DNA from: Lachnospiraceae bacterium | GTDB lineage: Bacteria; Bacillota; Clostridia; Lachnospirales; Lachnospiraceae | Direction of reading: 5' to 3' | NCBI GenBank assembly: GCA_015057005.1 | Contig: SVFF01000001.1 | Location: 62,001-126,000 of the forward strand | Length of the DNA stretch: 64,000 bases | Shown here: positions 24,927-34,072 of the stretch, piece after piece | Layout of the letters: every line of letters starts with the position of its first letter | How positions within the stretch are numbered: the first letter of the stretch is position 1 | The notes under the pieces: model-generated | What the model was told of the DNA's origin: nothing | The model's input: the letters and a program-made list of their open reading frames with translations, nothing else | Databases searched by the model: none | Translations under genes and position numbers: made by a program

Positions 24927-27314
24927 TTATACCAGCACATTTGCCAATTGGTCAACGTACTTCTTAATATTTGATGCATTTACGAACTTTTTGTACTGGT
25001 CGCCGTTTACAGTCACCAGCGTAGGGGCCTGCATTACGCCGAATTTTGCTGCCAGATCCATGTTCTCCTCAGCGTCGATCACTACATAGTCCACATCTTT
25101 CAGATATTCCTTGGCCAGCTTACAGTTGGGGCAGGTCTTGGTGGTGAAGAGATAGTTTACAGCAGTTCCCTGCCCGCTTGCCTCTTCAGCCTCCATGTCT
25201 GCATCCACAGTCACGCTCATGCCGGTTTTATATTTCAGCTTGGACTTCTCAATATCGTACTCTGTACGGTTTGCATATTCCTGAAGCTTACCGTCGTTCC
25301 AGTTCTGAACGGGACGGTAGTATCCGGTAATACGGCTGTAAACTTCGGTCAATGCGCCGCAGTGAGGACACATCTTCACTTCTCCTGCCAGATAACCATG
25401 TTCCTTACAGATGGAGTAAGTGGGGGACATGGTATAGTAAGGCAGCTTGTAGTTGGAAGCAATGGTGCGCACCAGGGAAGCTGCTGCTTTCCAGTCGGGA
25501 AGCTTCTCGCCCAGGAATGCGTGGAATACAGTACCTGAGGTGTACAGAGTCTGCAGCTCATCCTGAATGTCCAGAGCGTCAAAAATATCTACCGTGTAAT
25601 CAACGGGCAGATGGGAGGAGTTGGTGTAGTAAGGAGTATCTCCCAGTTTGCCTGCAGTCTTGATAGCGGGCCAGCGCTTCTTGTCATGCTTAGCCAGTCT
25701 GTAAGTGGTACTCTCTGCGGGAGTAGCTTCCAGGTTGTACAGGTCACCGTACTTCTCCTGATAATCGGACAGACGGTTTCTCATGTGGTTCAGCACTTCC
25801 TTGGTGAACTCCTGCGTAGCCTCATTGCTCATATCAGCACGGAGCCAGTTGGCATTCAGTCCCACTTCGTTCATACCGATCAGGCCGATGGTGGAGAAGT
25901 GGTTGTCAAAGGAGCCCAGGTATCTCTTGGTGTAAGGATACAGCCCCTCATCCAGAAGTTTGGAGATAACGCCGCGCTTGATCTTTAAAGAGCGGGCGGA
26001 AATATCCATCATACGGTCAAGTCTAGCAAAGAACTCATTCTTATTGGAGGACAGGTATGCAATCCTGGGCATGTTGATGGTAACAACACCCACACTTCCG
26101 GTGCTCTCGCCGGAGCCGAAGAAACCGCCTGTCTTCTTACGAAGCTCTCTCAAATCCAGACGCAGACGGCAGCACATACTGCGCACATCGCTGGGCTCCA
26201 TATCGGAATTAATATAGTTGGAGAAATAAGGGGTACCGTATTTTGCAGTCATCTCAAAGAGAAGACGATTGTTCTCAGTATCGGACCAGTCAAAATCACT
26301 GGTGATAGAGTATGTAGGAATAGGGTACTGGAAGCCGCGGCCATTGGAGTCACCTTCGATCATGGTCTCAATAAATGCCTTATTGACCATGTCCATTTCC
26401 TTCTTACAATCCTTATATTTGAAATCCATTTCCTTGCCGCCTACGATAGCGGGAAGTTCTGCCAGGTCGTTAGGTACGGTCCAGTCCAGGGTGATATTGG
26501 AGAAAGGAGCCTGGGTACCCCAGCGGCTGGGAGTATTTACGCCGTAAATAAAGGCCTCAATACACTTCTTTACTTCAGGATAGGTCAGGTTGTCCACCTT
26601 TACGAAAGGTGCCAAATAGGTATCAAAAGATGAGAAAGCCTGTGCGCCGGCCCACTCGTTCTGCATAATGCCTAAGAAGTTTACCATCTGGTTGCACAGT
26701 ACGGACAGGTGCTTGGCAGGTGCGGAAGTGATCTTACCGGTGATACCGCCAAGACCTTCTGTGATCAGCTGTTTTAAAGACCATCCTGCACAGTAGCCGG
26801 TGAGCATGGACAGATCGTGAATATGAATATCTGCATTTCTGTGAGCCTCTGCGATCTCCTCATCGTAAATCTCAGACAGCCAATAGTTAGCAGTAACAGC
26901 ACCGGAGTTGCTTAAGATCAGACCACCGACGGAATAAGTAACGGTAGAGTTCTCTTTTACACGCCAGTCCTCAACCTTTACATAGCTGTTCACTACATCC
27001 TTGTAATCCAGGATGGTGGACTTCATATTACGCATTTTTTCACGCTGCTTACGATAAAGGATATAAGCCTTGGCAGCCTCTTCATAGCCTGCCTGACCCA
27101 GTACACGTTCAACGCTGTCCTGGATATCCTCCACGTGAATCTCGCCATCCACAACCTTGGACTGAAAATCCGCAGTCACTCGCAGTGCCAGCAGATCTAC
27201 GATATCATTGTTGTAATTCATCTCCGTCGCAGTGAATGCCTTCATAATAACATCATTGATCTTGGTCAATGTGAAATCTGCTCTGGATCCATCTCTTTTA
27301 ATTACCTGAAACAT
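24927..27314 (-). CDS. nrdD: Anaerobic ribonucleoside-triphosphate reductase with a C-terminal thioredoxin/glutaredoxin-like domain
   Basis: This 795-residue class III reductase makes dNTPs without oxygen using a glycyl radical. An N-terminal ATP cone (about 1-90) is followed by the barrel with VGVVTINMPRIAY, a zinc site (C-x-E-HGY...MCPHCG) and the glycyl-radical loop RITGYY. The last 80 residues add a redox domain with KTCPNCKLAK, which may reduce the enzyme or its disulfide. ATG 27314 follows GGAGGTACCGGA. The activase gene nrdG is not adjacent. Two NrdR boxes and a promoter lie upstream. Confidence 0.96.
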   Translation of the reverse strand: MFQVIKRDGSRADFTLTKINDVIMKAFTATEMNYNNDIVDLLALRVTADFQSKVVDGEIHVEDIQDSVERVLGQAGYEEAAKAYILYRKQREKMRNMKSTILDYKDVVNSYVKVEDWRVKENSTVTYSVGGLILSNSGAVTANYWLSEIYDEEIAEAHRNADIHIHDLSMLTGYCAGWSLKQLITEGLGGITGKITSAPAKHLSVLCNQMVNFLGIMQNEWAGAQAFSSFDTYLAPFVKVDNLTYPEVKKCIEAFIYGVNTPSRWGTQAPFSNITLDWTVPNDLAELPAIVGGKEMDFKYKDCKKEMDMVNKAFIETMIEGDSNGRGFQYPIPTYSITSDFDWSDTENNRLLFEMTAKYGTPYFSNYINSDMEPSDVRSMCCRLRLDLRELRKKTGGFFGSGESTGSVGVVTINMPRIAYLSSNKNEFFARLDRMMDISARSLKIKRGVISKLLDEGLYPYTKRYLGSFDNHFSTIGLIGMNEVGLNANWLRADMSNEATQEFTKEVLNHMRNRLSDYQEKYGDLYNLEATPAESTTYRLAKHDKKRWPAIKTAGKLGDTPYYTNSSHLPVDYTVDIFDALDIQDELQTLYTSGTVFHAFLGEKLPDWKAAASLVRTIASNYKLPYYTMSPTYSICKEHGYLAGEVKMCPHCGALTEVYSRITGYYRPVQNWNDGKLQEYANRTEYDIEKSKLKYKTGMSVTVDADMEAEEASGQGTAVNYLFTTKTCPNCKLAKEYLKDVDYVVIDAEENMDLAAKFGVMQAPTLVTVNGDQYKKFVNASNIKKYVDQLANVLV

Positions 27315-27395
27315 TCCGGTACCTCCAAAAACTTCTCAACATAACTTGTAACCCGCATCATCCATCTTTTTTACGGATCGGCGACGCGTATTATC

Positions 27396-27424
27396 ATTCT
27401 ATCACTTAGCATTCCAAAAGTCAA
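27396..27424 (-). promoter_or_regulatory. Promoter of nrdD
   Basis: TTGACT (27419-27424), a 17-bp spacer and TAGAAT (27396-27401) lie about 80 nt before nrdD and just downstream of the NrdR boxes. Confidence 0.6.
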
Positions 27425-27431
27425 CGGCAGA

Positions 27432-27479
27432 ACACTAGATATTGTGCTTGTTTTAAATTGTATACAACATATCTTGTGT
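27432..27479. promoter_or_regulatory. Two NrdR boxes upstream of nrdD
   Basis: ACACTAGATATTGTGC (27432-27447) and ACAACATATCTTGTGT (27464-27479) match the 16-bp NrdR box (ACAC-AT-rich-TTGTGT). Their starts are 32 bp apart, three helical turns, the spacing NrdR needs to bind as an oligomer and repress ribonucleotide reductase genes when dATP is high. Confidence 0.8.
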
Positions 27480-27486
27480 TAAAAAA

Positions 27487-27530
27487 AACAAGGAGTGGAT
27501 ATCCTCCCTCTTGGGATGCCGGACACACTC
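27487..27530 (-). terminator. Orphan minus-strand terminator upstream of the small XRE gene
   Basis: CAAGGAGTG and CACTCCTTG form the stem with a long, partly structured loop; the minus strand then runs into eight T's. No minus-strand gene ends closer than the TPR gene at 28016, so it may end that gene's 3' extension, antisense to the XRE gene. Confidence 0.65.
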
Positions 27531-27539
27531 CTTGCACGC

Positions 27540-27560
27540 AATTTTACGAACCGTAAAATT
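27540..27560. repeat. 8-bp inverted repeat upstream of the XRE gene
   Basis: AATTTTAC-GAACC-GTAAAATT is a perfect inverted repeat about 110 bp before the XRE start. It could be an operator or an RNA hairpin next to the orphan terminator. Confidence 0.4.
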
Positions 27561-27667
27561 TTCCGCTGTTTTTCATTGTTTTTATTGGATTCCTGAAATT
27601 TTCTGTCAACCACTTGGAAATACTATAAAATAGCATCACAAGCGTACAACAGTCAGGAGGAAATCAT

Positions 27668-28027
27668 ATGACCTTTGGTCAGATACTAGCCGAGCTTCGG
27701 GAAAACCAAGGCATCCCGCAAAAAGAACTAGCCTCTCAATTGAATATTTCCATCAGTACTGTCTCCAATTACGAGAACGGTGTCCACTGTCCTGATTTTG
27801 AAATGTTGTGCCGTATTGCTGACCATTTCGATGTGACCACGGATTATCTGCTGGGCCGCACAAGATTCCCTTACGCACCTTCGCGTCTGAATCAGCTCCT
27901 GGCGAAGGACTACACCATCTCCGATCTGATCAATACCACTTTAAGCCTTCCCTCTCGGGATGTAAATGCACTGCTGGAGTATGTGGAACTGTTAAAACTC
28001 CGACAGCATACCGACTCACCTCGTTGA
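27668..28027 (+). CDS. Small XRE family transcriptional regulator
   Basis: This 119-residue protein has a Cro/CI-type helix-turn-helix in residues 1-65 (LRENQGIPQKELASQLNISI, STVSNYENG, DHFDVTTDYLLGRT), followed by a short helical tail. Target and signal are unknown. ATG 27668 follows AGGAGGAAATCAT. The stop overlaps the 3' end of the convergent TPR gene by 12 bp, with no terminator between them. Confidence 0.88.
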   Translation: MTFGQILAELRENQGIPQKELASQLNISISTVSNYENGVHCPDFEMLCRIADHFDVTTDYLLGRTRFPYAPSRLNQLLAKDYTISDLINTTLSLPSRDVNALLEYVELLKLRQHTDSPR

Positions 28028-29065
28028 TAAGAAACCCTGTTCTCTCCTGGCCTGTCCGTCATCCGGATAGGCCTTTAAATATGCCTCGAGAAGCACCGCC
28101 GCCTTCCGATAATCTCCCAAATATTCATAGGCCACTATCTCGTTGTAAGACAACGCCTGCAGATATTCACTGTCTTCCAGCTGCTTGCCGGCCTGAAAAG
28201 CAGTCAGCGCCTTGGCGTATTCACCCTTTGCCATCTCACAGATTCCCAACTGATTGTAAACTTCCGCATTGCCCCCCGCCTTGGCAAGGTAGCTGTTGTA
28301 CACATTGGTAGCATAGTTGTAATCACCTGTGGCCTCATAGGCTCTGCCCAAATACAGGAAACTTTCTGCGCCGCCGCTTTCCTTGGCAGTCTCCAGCGCA
28401 ATATAAGCCTTCTGATATTCTCCCAGATAATAGTAGATGCGGCCGCTGTCGTAAACATCCAAACTCTTGCCGCCGTTCTCCAGCGCACTTGTCAGATATT
28501 CCCTGCCCGCAGTCTGATATCCATGGTGGGCCAATGCTTCATAGACCTGGATCAGGCGGTCATAATTGTGGGGATCCATGCTCAGGGTCTTATCAAAGTC
28601 TGCCTTGGCACGCTCATATTCGGAAATCTCCAAAAGAGCGCAGCCCCGCAGGAAATAAGCATCCTGTTCTCCCGGGCGCAGACCCAGAATGGCATCATAG
28701 GTCTCCACTGCCTCCTTAAACTGTCCGTTCTTCACATAGGCAGCAGCCAGATAATAATTCAGATCAAAATCCACAGGCTGTACAAAACCGCTTCCTTTGG
28801 ATAACGCCTCCCGGAAATATTCAATGGCCTGCTCATAGTCTGTAAGCCCCATGGACGCAATGCCTCTGCCTCTGGCGATCAGACGTTCATTTTCACCGGC
28901 ACTTTCCGCCTCGTCAAACAAAAGCAGCGCGGCATCGTAGTCCAGCTGCTGTACGAGACTCATAGCCTCCTGCGTCTTTTCAGTTGTGCTTTTACAGCCG
29001 CTAAACAGCAACGCTGCAGAAATTCCCAGCATGACACATGCCAGCTTCCTACTTCTGATCACCAT
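28016..29065 (-). CDS. TPR-repeat lipoprotein
   Basis: The 349 residues begin with a lipoprotein signal peptide whose lipobox LFSGC places the acylated cysteine at residue 24. The rest is about eight tetratricopeptide repeats (for example DAYFLRGCALLEISEYERAK and AEVYNQLGICEMAKGEYAKA), so it is a membrane-anchored, extracytoplasmic scaffold for protein partners. I chose ATG 29065 because GGAGAG lies 6 nt before it; an in-frame upstream Met at 29101 would spoil the signal peptide. Its 3' end overlaps the convergent XRE gene. Partners unknown. Confidence 0.82.
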   Translation of the reverse strand: MVIRSRKLACVMLGISAALLFSGCKSTTEKTQEAMSLVQQLDYDAALLLFDEAESAGENERLIARGRGIASMGLTDYEQAIEYFREALSKGSGFVQPVDFDLNYYLAAAYVKNGQFKEAVETYDAILGLRPGEQDAYFLRGCALLEISEYERAKADFDKTLSMDPHNYDRLIQVYEALAHHGYQTAGREYLTSALENGGKSLDVYDSGRIYYYLGEYQKAYIALETAKESGGAESFLYLGRAYEATGDYNYATNVYNSYLAKAGGNAEVYNQLGICEMAKGEYAKALTAFQAGKQLEDSEYLQALSYNEIVAYEYLGDYRKAAVLLEAYLKAYPDDGQARREQGFLSTR

Positions 29066-29162
29066 AAGCATCTCTCCAAGTATCTGTATCTTTTCTATCA
29101 TTTACCGATAACGCACTCATTTACATAAAACCATCGGCACTCTGCACTGCCAAACCTGATTC

Positions 29163-29594
29163 TTACGCATCCAGCTGGGATGTACAATGAGGACATCTGG
29201 TAGCCTCAATAGCAATATCACTCTTACAATAAGGACATTTCTTGGTGGTAGGTGCTGCAGGAGCTTCCTCTTTTTTCTTGGACATCTTCTCACTGACGGT
29301 ATTGATGATCTTTACCAGACAGAATACGGTCACTGCGGTAATCAGGAAATTGATCACTGCAGTGATAAAATTACCGTATGCCAGGATAGGCGCTTCTTCA
29401 CCGCTGCCAAGCACTACCTGCAGTGCAGCAAAATCAGTACCACCTAAAATTACAGACAACAGAGGAGTCAATACATCCTTGTTCAGGGATGTCACAATAG
29501 CAGTAAATGCTCCACCTACGATAACACCGACTGCCATATCCAGCACATTGCCGCGCATAATAAATTTCTTGAACTCATTAAAAAATTTCTTCAT
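29163..29594 (-). CDS. mscL: Large-conductance mechanosensitive channel MscL with a C-terminal zinc ribbon
   Basis: The 143 residues form an MscL channel: N-terminal helix KKFFNEFKKFIMRGNVLDMA, pore helix VGVIVGGAFTAIVTSL, and the second helix FITAVINFLITAVTVFCLV. After the cytoplasmic helix there is a zinc ribbon, KCPYCKSDI...RCPHC, not present in E. coli MscL (family knowledge). It releases solutes on hypo-osmotic shock. ATG 29594 is preferred over 29603 because AAAGG lies 9 nt before it. It is monocistronic or at the end of a short transcript. Confidence 0.92.
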   Translation of the reverse strand: MKKFFNEFKKFIMRGNVLDMAVGVIVGGAFTAIVTSLNKDVLTPLLSVILGGTDFAALQVVLGSGEEAPILAYGNFITAVINFLITAVTVFCLVKIINTVSEKMSKKKEEAPAAPTTKKCPYCKSDIAIEATRCPHCTSQLDA

Positions 29595-29714
29595 GTTTTT
29601 CATCCTTTCGTATCTTTACGATATTGTAACTTTATTTCTTTTTTATACTACCACAATCAGTGCCAAACCTCAACGGTAAAATCCGGGCAAAATCCAAATC
29701 AGACAACATTTAAT

Positions 29715-29743
29715 TTGCCAAGCTGCAGAAAATACGATATACT
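29715..29743 (+). promoter_or_regulatory. Promoter of holA
   Basis: TTGCCA (29715-29720), a 17-bp spacer and TATACT (29738-29743) lie about 60 nt before the holA start. Confidence 0.55.
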
Positions 29744-29802
29744 CATAAGCAGAAAATACGCCGGACTTTTCCACACACAACCTCCGGTCAGCAAGGAGAA
29801 CC

Positions 29803-30777
29803 ATGCAGCGCATCAACGAAGATATCAAACAGCAAAACTTCAAACAGATCTATCTGCTCTACGGCGAGGAGCGTTATCTGCGCAAACAGTATACCGACCG
29901 GCTGCGCAAGGCACTGTGTCCCTATGACGACCAGATGAACACTCACTTTTATGAGGGCAAGGACATCAATGTGGGGGAGATCATCGATCTGGCTGAAACC
30001 CTCCCTTTTCTGGCCCAGCGTCGGGTGATCTTCATCAGCAACAGCGGCCTGTTCAAATCCGGCGGCGAGAAAATGACCGAATACCTGGCCGCCCCCTGCG
30101 AGACCACCCTTTTTGTGTTTACCGAAAATGAAGTTGACAAGCGAAGCAAACTCTTCAAGGCCGTACAGTCCAAAGGGTACGCCGCCGAATTCGCTGTTCA
30201 GGATGAGAATACCCTGAAGCGCTGGATCGCCGGCGTATTGGGCCGGGAAGGTAAGCGGATCACCGAAAATACCGTGCAGCTCTTTCTCACCAGGACAGGC
30301 ACCGACATGGAAAATATCCAGATGGAGCTGGAAAAGCTCATCTGCTACTGCATGGACAGGGATGTTGTCACTGCCGAAGATGTGGAGACCATCTGCACCA
30401 TGCGTATTACCAACCATATTTTTGATATGATCAATGCTATTGCAGACAAGCAGACCCGCACCGCCCTGCAGCTCTACTATGATCTGCTGGCCCTCAGAGA
30501 GCCTCCCATGCGCATTCTCTTCCTGATCGCCCGCCAGTGCAACATGCTGCTGCAGGTAAAGGAGTTAAAGGCCAGAGGCCATGACAACAAATTCATCGGC
30601 TCCAAGCTGGGCGTTGCCCCCTTCATTGCCGGCAAATACGTGACCCAGGCTACCCGCTTCAAGACTGCTGAGCTAAAAAAGGCAGTTCGCCAGTGCGTGG
30701 AAGCTGAAGAGGCAGTCAAGAGCGGCCGCATGAACGATATGATGAGCGTAGAAATGTTGATCGTGTCGGTTCTGTAA
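29803..30777 (+). CDS. holA: DNA polymerase III subunit delta
   Basis: This 324-residue clamp-loader subunit opens the beta sliding clamp. It has the HolA N-terminal domain with QIYLLYGEERYL and the helical C-terminal domain (ALQLYYDLLALREPPMRILF, LIARQCNMLLQVKELKARG) characteristic of Firmicute HolA. ATG 29803 follows CAAGGAGAACC. In many Firmicutes holA follows comEC in the same direction; here the two genes converge, 11 bp apart. Confidence 0.95.
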   Translation: MQRINEDIKQQNFKQIYLLYGEERYLRKQYTDRLRKALCPYDDQMNTHFYEGKDINVGEIIDLAETLPFLAQRRVIFISNSGLFKSGGEKMTEYLAAPCETTLFVFTENEVDKRSKLFKAVQSKGYAAEFAVQDENTLKRWIAGVLGREGKRITENTVQLFLTRTGTDMENIQMELEKLICYCMDRDVVTAEDVETICTMRITNHIFDMINAIADKQTRTALQLYYDLLALREPPMRILFLIARQCNMLLQVKELKARGHDNKFIGSKLGVAPFIAGKYVTQATRFKTAELKKAVRQCVEAEEAVKSGRMNDMMSVEMLIVSVL

Positions 30778-30788
30778 ATGAGCACTAT

Positions 30789-33095
30789 TTATTTTGCATA
30801 CCCGTAAATCCTCATCTCCTTCTCCTTGATTTCCACAATAATCGCACCGTACTCCGGCGTTGTTAGCACCCTGCTGCCCACAAGTTCCAGCCGCTCCAGA
30901 GTCTCCTTGTGGGGATGCCCGTAATTGTTGTTCCTGCCGCAGGAAATCACTGCTGCATCAGGTTGCAGGTACTGCAGCAAATCAGAACCTGTAGCATCTT
31001 GGGAACCATGGTGAGCCACTTTCAAAAGCGTAATATCCCGGATATTGCGCTTTTTTAATTCTGCCAGAAGCGCCTTTTCCCCCTCTCCTTCCACATCACC
31101 GGTAAGAAGTAGGCTCATATTTTGTCCAAATTCCAGATAAAAGCATTGAGAGCCTGCATTGCTGTCCGGGAATACACTTTCTGCAGAGGGATGAAGGCAC
31201 AACATACTCATGTCCCTCATCTGCAGACTGTCTCCTGCCTGCACAGTGGTCATGCCGGTATTCCCCAAAATTTCTTTCCACACTTCTTCCGTTCCGGGAG
31301 ACACCACCAGTTGGCCTACAGAAATGTTCCACTCCTGCCCTTTCTCTAAAAGTTCCCCTATCCCGCTGTAATGATCCCGGTCCGGATGTGACAGGAACAC
31401 GCCGTCCACATGACTGATGCCGGAATACTTCAAAAAGGGCTTCAGCACATACTCGCCTACCCTGTTGCGGTCTGTGCTGCCGCAGTCAAACAAAAAGACC
31501 GGGCCGGAAGCAAACTCCACACAAATACAATCTCCCTGTCCCACATCCAGAAAAGTCACCCGATCCGTTTTTCCAATATCCAGGGAAAAAATCCCCGGCA
31601 AAAATACCAGCAGACCTATGCTAAGCAGGCAGCAATATCTTCGCTTCCGTCTGCCCGCTCTCAGCAAAACGCCGGCCACGACCATTCCCAACACACCATA
31701 ATAAGCAAGAATCTGCCACCCCTTAGGTCTTCCCGGATTCCACACAGAAAAGGGCAAATCAGAAAAAAAGCGGCACAGGGCCTCGTATCCCGCTAAAATA
31801 ATGCAGTCTACCGTACCTATCAGCCCTGCTCCCGGAATCAAAAGTGCCGCCAATCCGGCCCACATGACTCCAGTCATAAAAGGTATTACAAGCAAATTCA
31901 GAAGCACCGCGTAGATCGGTACCTCATAATAGAACCACAGCTGAATGGGCAGTGTCATCAATGTGACCGATAATCCGGAAAGCAGAGACTCTCCCAATAA
32001 TTTCCCGCCTTGCCGTCCAATGTTGCGCAGGAACCGCACCAGAGGGCGCTCCTCATACAGCCGCCCTCCTTCCCCAGCAACATCCTCCCAGAGTTCTTTC
32101 AGCACCGGACACAGCACGCCAATCCCTGCAATGGCTCCAAAGGACAATAAAAACCCTGCATTTTGCAGGTTTCGGGGTTCCGACATCACCAACACCATCG
32201 CCATAATTCCCACAGCAGTCAGCATATCGTAGGTGCGACCCACGATCTCTGCCATCATTCTGATCAAAAACATACCGATGGCCCGGCAAGCCGAAATGCT
32301 CATGCCTGTCATAACACCGTAAAGCAACAGCATCACACCGCCGGCAAAACCCCCGGCCCAGACCGGCATCCCCACATGCCGGAGCAGTCTGTAAATGCCC
32401 ATGCCGATCAATGTAATATGCAATCCTGAAATACTCAGAATATGTATGATACCATTCTCCTGATACAGCCTCTTTGTCTCGCCGTCCAATTCACTTTTAT
32501 CTCCCAAAAGCATGGCAGACATGATAGAGGCCTCTTTTTCCGGAAATATCCGAAAGAGCCTGTCCCTAAAATATTTCCGCAGCCAAAACAACCCCTCCTG
32601 CAAAGCAGAGTAGTCCTCACTGTTCTCGATAACGGTAACCTGCGTAAGCCTCCCAGCCAATCCCAACGTGCCATAATACTCTGCCGCATCGAACGCTCCG
32701 GGATTGGTTGCACATGGAAAAACTTCCCAAGTTCCCTGCACGGTCACAATACTCCCGATCCGTGGGATGCTGCCAAAAGACTCACATTGTAAATTAAATG
32801 AATGATTTTGCTGCTGATCCGCAGCATTGATTTGGGTTTTAAAAGAATCTAACCTAAAAGAATCTAACTTAAAAGAATCTAAATAGAAGTATTTGAAATC
32901 TTTGCGATATACCTTCCCTGTGACAGTCACCATTTTGCCGTCCCCCGGGATGCCCACAGCATCCCAGGACACATCGGGCGGTCCGGCGCCGGCTCCTTTT
33001 GAAATAACTCCGCCGGAACCGGCACCACCCATACCCAACCATATCGCCATCACTGTCACAATACAAATGCATACCGCTAATAGTGGTCGTCGCAT
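30789..33095 (-). CDS. comEC: ComEC/Rec2 DNA uptake channel
   Basis: This 768-residue membrane protein carries transforming DNA across the membrane. It shows an N-terminal OB-like DUF4131 region (about 40-165), the multi-helix Competence domain (about 200-480, with HILSISGLHITLIG), and a C-terminal MBL domain with FLDVGQGDCI, LSHPDRDH and AHHGSQ. Residues 72-86 are three LDSF(K/R) units from a 15-bp tandem repeat, absent from ordinary ComEC. ATG 33095 follows AAGGATGAGAGCAA. A ComEA-like gene and a separate MBL protein gene are also in this window, suggesting a full uptake machinery. Confidence 0.93.
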   Translation of the reverse strand: MRRPLLAVCICIVTVMAIWLGMGGAGSGGVISKGAGAGPPDVSWDAVGIPGDGKMVTVTGKVYRKDFKYFYLDSFKLDSFRLDSFKTQINAADQQQNHSFNLQCESFGSIPRIGSIVTVQGTWEVFPCATNPGAFDAAEYYGTLGLAGRLTQVTVIENSEDYSALQEGLFWLRKYFRDRLFRIFPEKEASIMSAMLLGDKSELDGETKRLYQENGIIHILSISGLHITLIGMGIYRLLRHVGMPVWAGGFAGGVMLLLYGVMTGMSISACRAIGMFLIRMMAEIVGRTYDMLTAVGIMAMVLVMSEPRNLQNAGFLLSFGAIAGIGVLCPVLKELWEDVAGEGGRLYEERPLVRFLRNIGRQGGKLLGESLLSGLSVTLMTLPIQLWFYYEVPIYAVLLNLLVIPFMTGVMWAGLAALLIPGAGLIGTVDCIILAGYEALCRFFSDLPFSVWNPGRPKGWQILAYYGVLGMVVAGVLLRAGRRKRRYCCLLSIGLLVFLPGIFSLDIGKTDRVTFLDVGQGDCICVEFASGPVFLFDCGSTDRNRVGEYVLKPFLKYSGISHVDGVFLSHPDRDHYSGIGELLEKGQEWNISVGQLVVSPGTEEVWKEILGNTGMTTVQAGDSLQMRDMSMLCLHPSAESVFPDSNAGSQCFYLEFGQNMSLLLTGDVEGEGEKALLAELKKRNIRDITLLKVAHHGSQDATGSDLLQYLQPDAAVISCGRNNNYGHPHKETLERLELVGSRVLTTPEYGAIIVEIKEKEMRIYGYAK
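32838..32882. repeat. 15-bp in-frame tandem repeat in comEC
   Basis: Three nearly identical units encode LDSFK, LDSFR and LDSFK within the DUF4131 region of ComEC. Confidence 0.8.
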
Positions 33096-33117
33096 TTGCT
33101 CTCATCCTTTTCATTTA

Positions 33118-34035
33118 TTACTTTTTTTCCAAAGTAATCACGTCATCCAGATTTCTTTCAAAGGTGGAGGAACTGAAAGTAGCAGGCACCTCGCCGTTTA
33201 CCAGAATCTGGACTTTATTTACATTGCTGAGTTCCACCAGGGAATTAACGATGGAATATACCGATATACCGGTGGAAACATTATTCACCACAGTCAGGAA
33301 CTCCTGGCTTAAGTTTACGTAACAGATACCATCTTTGGTCAATACATTGATAATCTCTGTCTGTGGATTAATCGTAGGGAAAAGCCCCGTAATCTTGCCG
33401 CTGGGACCTTTGATCAATTCCTCCACAACGAAACGTTCCAGGGAAATATTGGTGGAATAACGTTTTTCCCTATAAGCGGCAATCATCTTGTCGCCGGTCT
33501 CATTAGCAAAATACAGTTTGATGCGTTTCAGTTCGTAAGTATTGATCTCACTGCCGTCGTTATCGATGAACTGCTCTGCGCTCATCAGGTCGATGGCTTC
33601 CCCTGCACTGTTGTAAAGCTGGCTGCCCTCTACGGTCATACCTACATATTTGATCTCTTCCACCTGAGTCAGAGTCCGCACGATGGCAGCGCGTACAAGC
33701 ACCTCCGTCATTACCGGCAGCTTCAGATATTCCTCACTCATATCCAGCCACACAACTTTTCCATCCAGCTTCATTGACAACAGTTGGAAGCCCATGGTAA
33801 AGGGCGCCTTGTACTCCAGCTTTTCCGGTGTGGTGGACATGCAAGTGATCAGCTCCTCCAGCATTTCTTCCTTCTCAGTGGCCTGCATCTCATGACCATG
33901 AGCCTCCACCGCTGTTCCGGAACTGCTGATCTGATACACCTGATACACATTTTTCAATTTTGGTTCTTCTTCACTGCAGCCACTCATGCACAGCATACAG
34001 AAAAGAAGAGCAAGACATATATACCACTTTTTCAT
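33118..34035 (-). CDS. GerMN domain lipoprotein
   Basis: The 305 residues start with a lipoprotein signal (CMLCMSGC, acylated Cys20) and contain two GerMN-like halves; the second has GKITGLFPTINPQTEIINV and CYVNLSQEF. GerMN domains occur in spore germination protein GerM and in the actinobacterial lipoprotein LpqB. The gene begins about 37 bp after a response regulator-kinase pair, so the protein may modulate the kinase. ATG 34035 has GGAGAG just upstream; earlier in-frame Met codons would lengthen the signal peptide oddly. Confidence 0.8.
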   Translation of the reverse strand: MKKWYICLALLFCMLCMSGCSEEEPKLKNVYQVYQISSSGTAVEAHGHEMQATEKEEMLEELITCMSTTPEKLEYKAPFTMGFQLLSMKLDGKVVWLDMSEEYLKLPVMTEVLVRAAIVRTLTQVEEIKYVGMTVEGSQLYNSAGEAIDLMSAEQFIDNDGSEINTYELKRIKLYFANETGDKMIAAYREKRYSTNISLERFVVEELIKGPSGKITGLFPTINPQTEIINVLTKDGICYVNLSQEFLTVVNNVSTGISVYSIVNSLVELSNVNKVQILVNGEVPATFSSSTFERNLDDVITLEKK

Positions 34036-34072
34036 ACTGCTCTCCATTCTTTCGCCCGCTCTCACAGAAGTC

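Noticed and set aside
31410..31796. 128-codon plus-strand frame within comEC
   Set aside because: Antisense shadow of ComEC with no ribosome site or domain.
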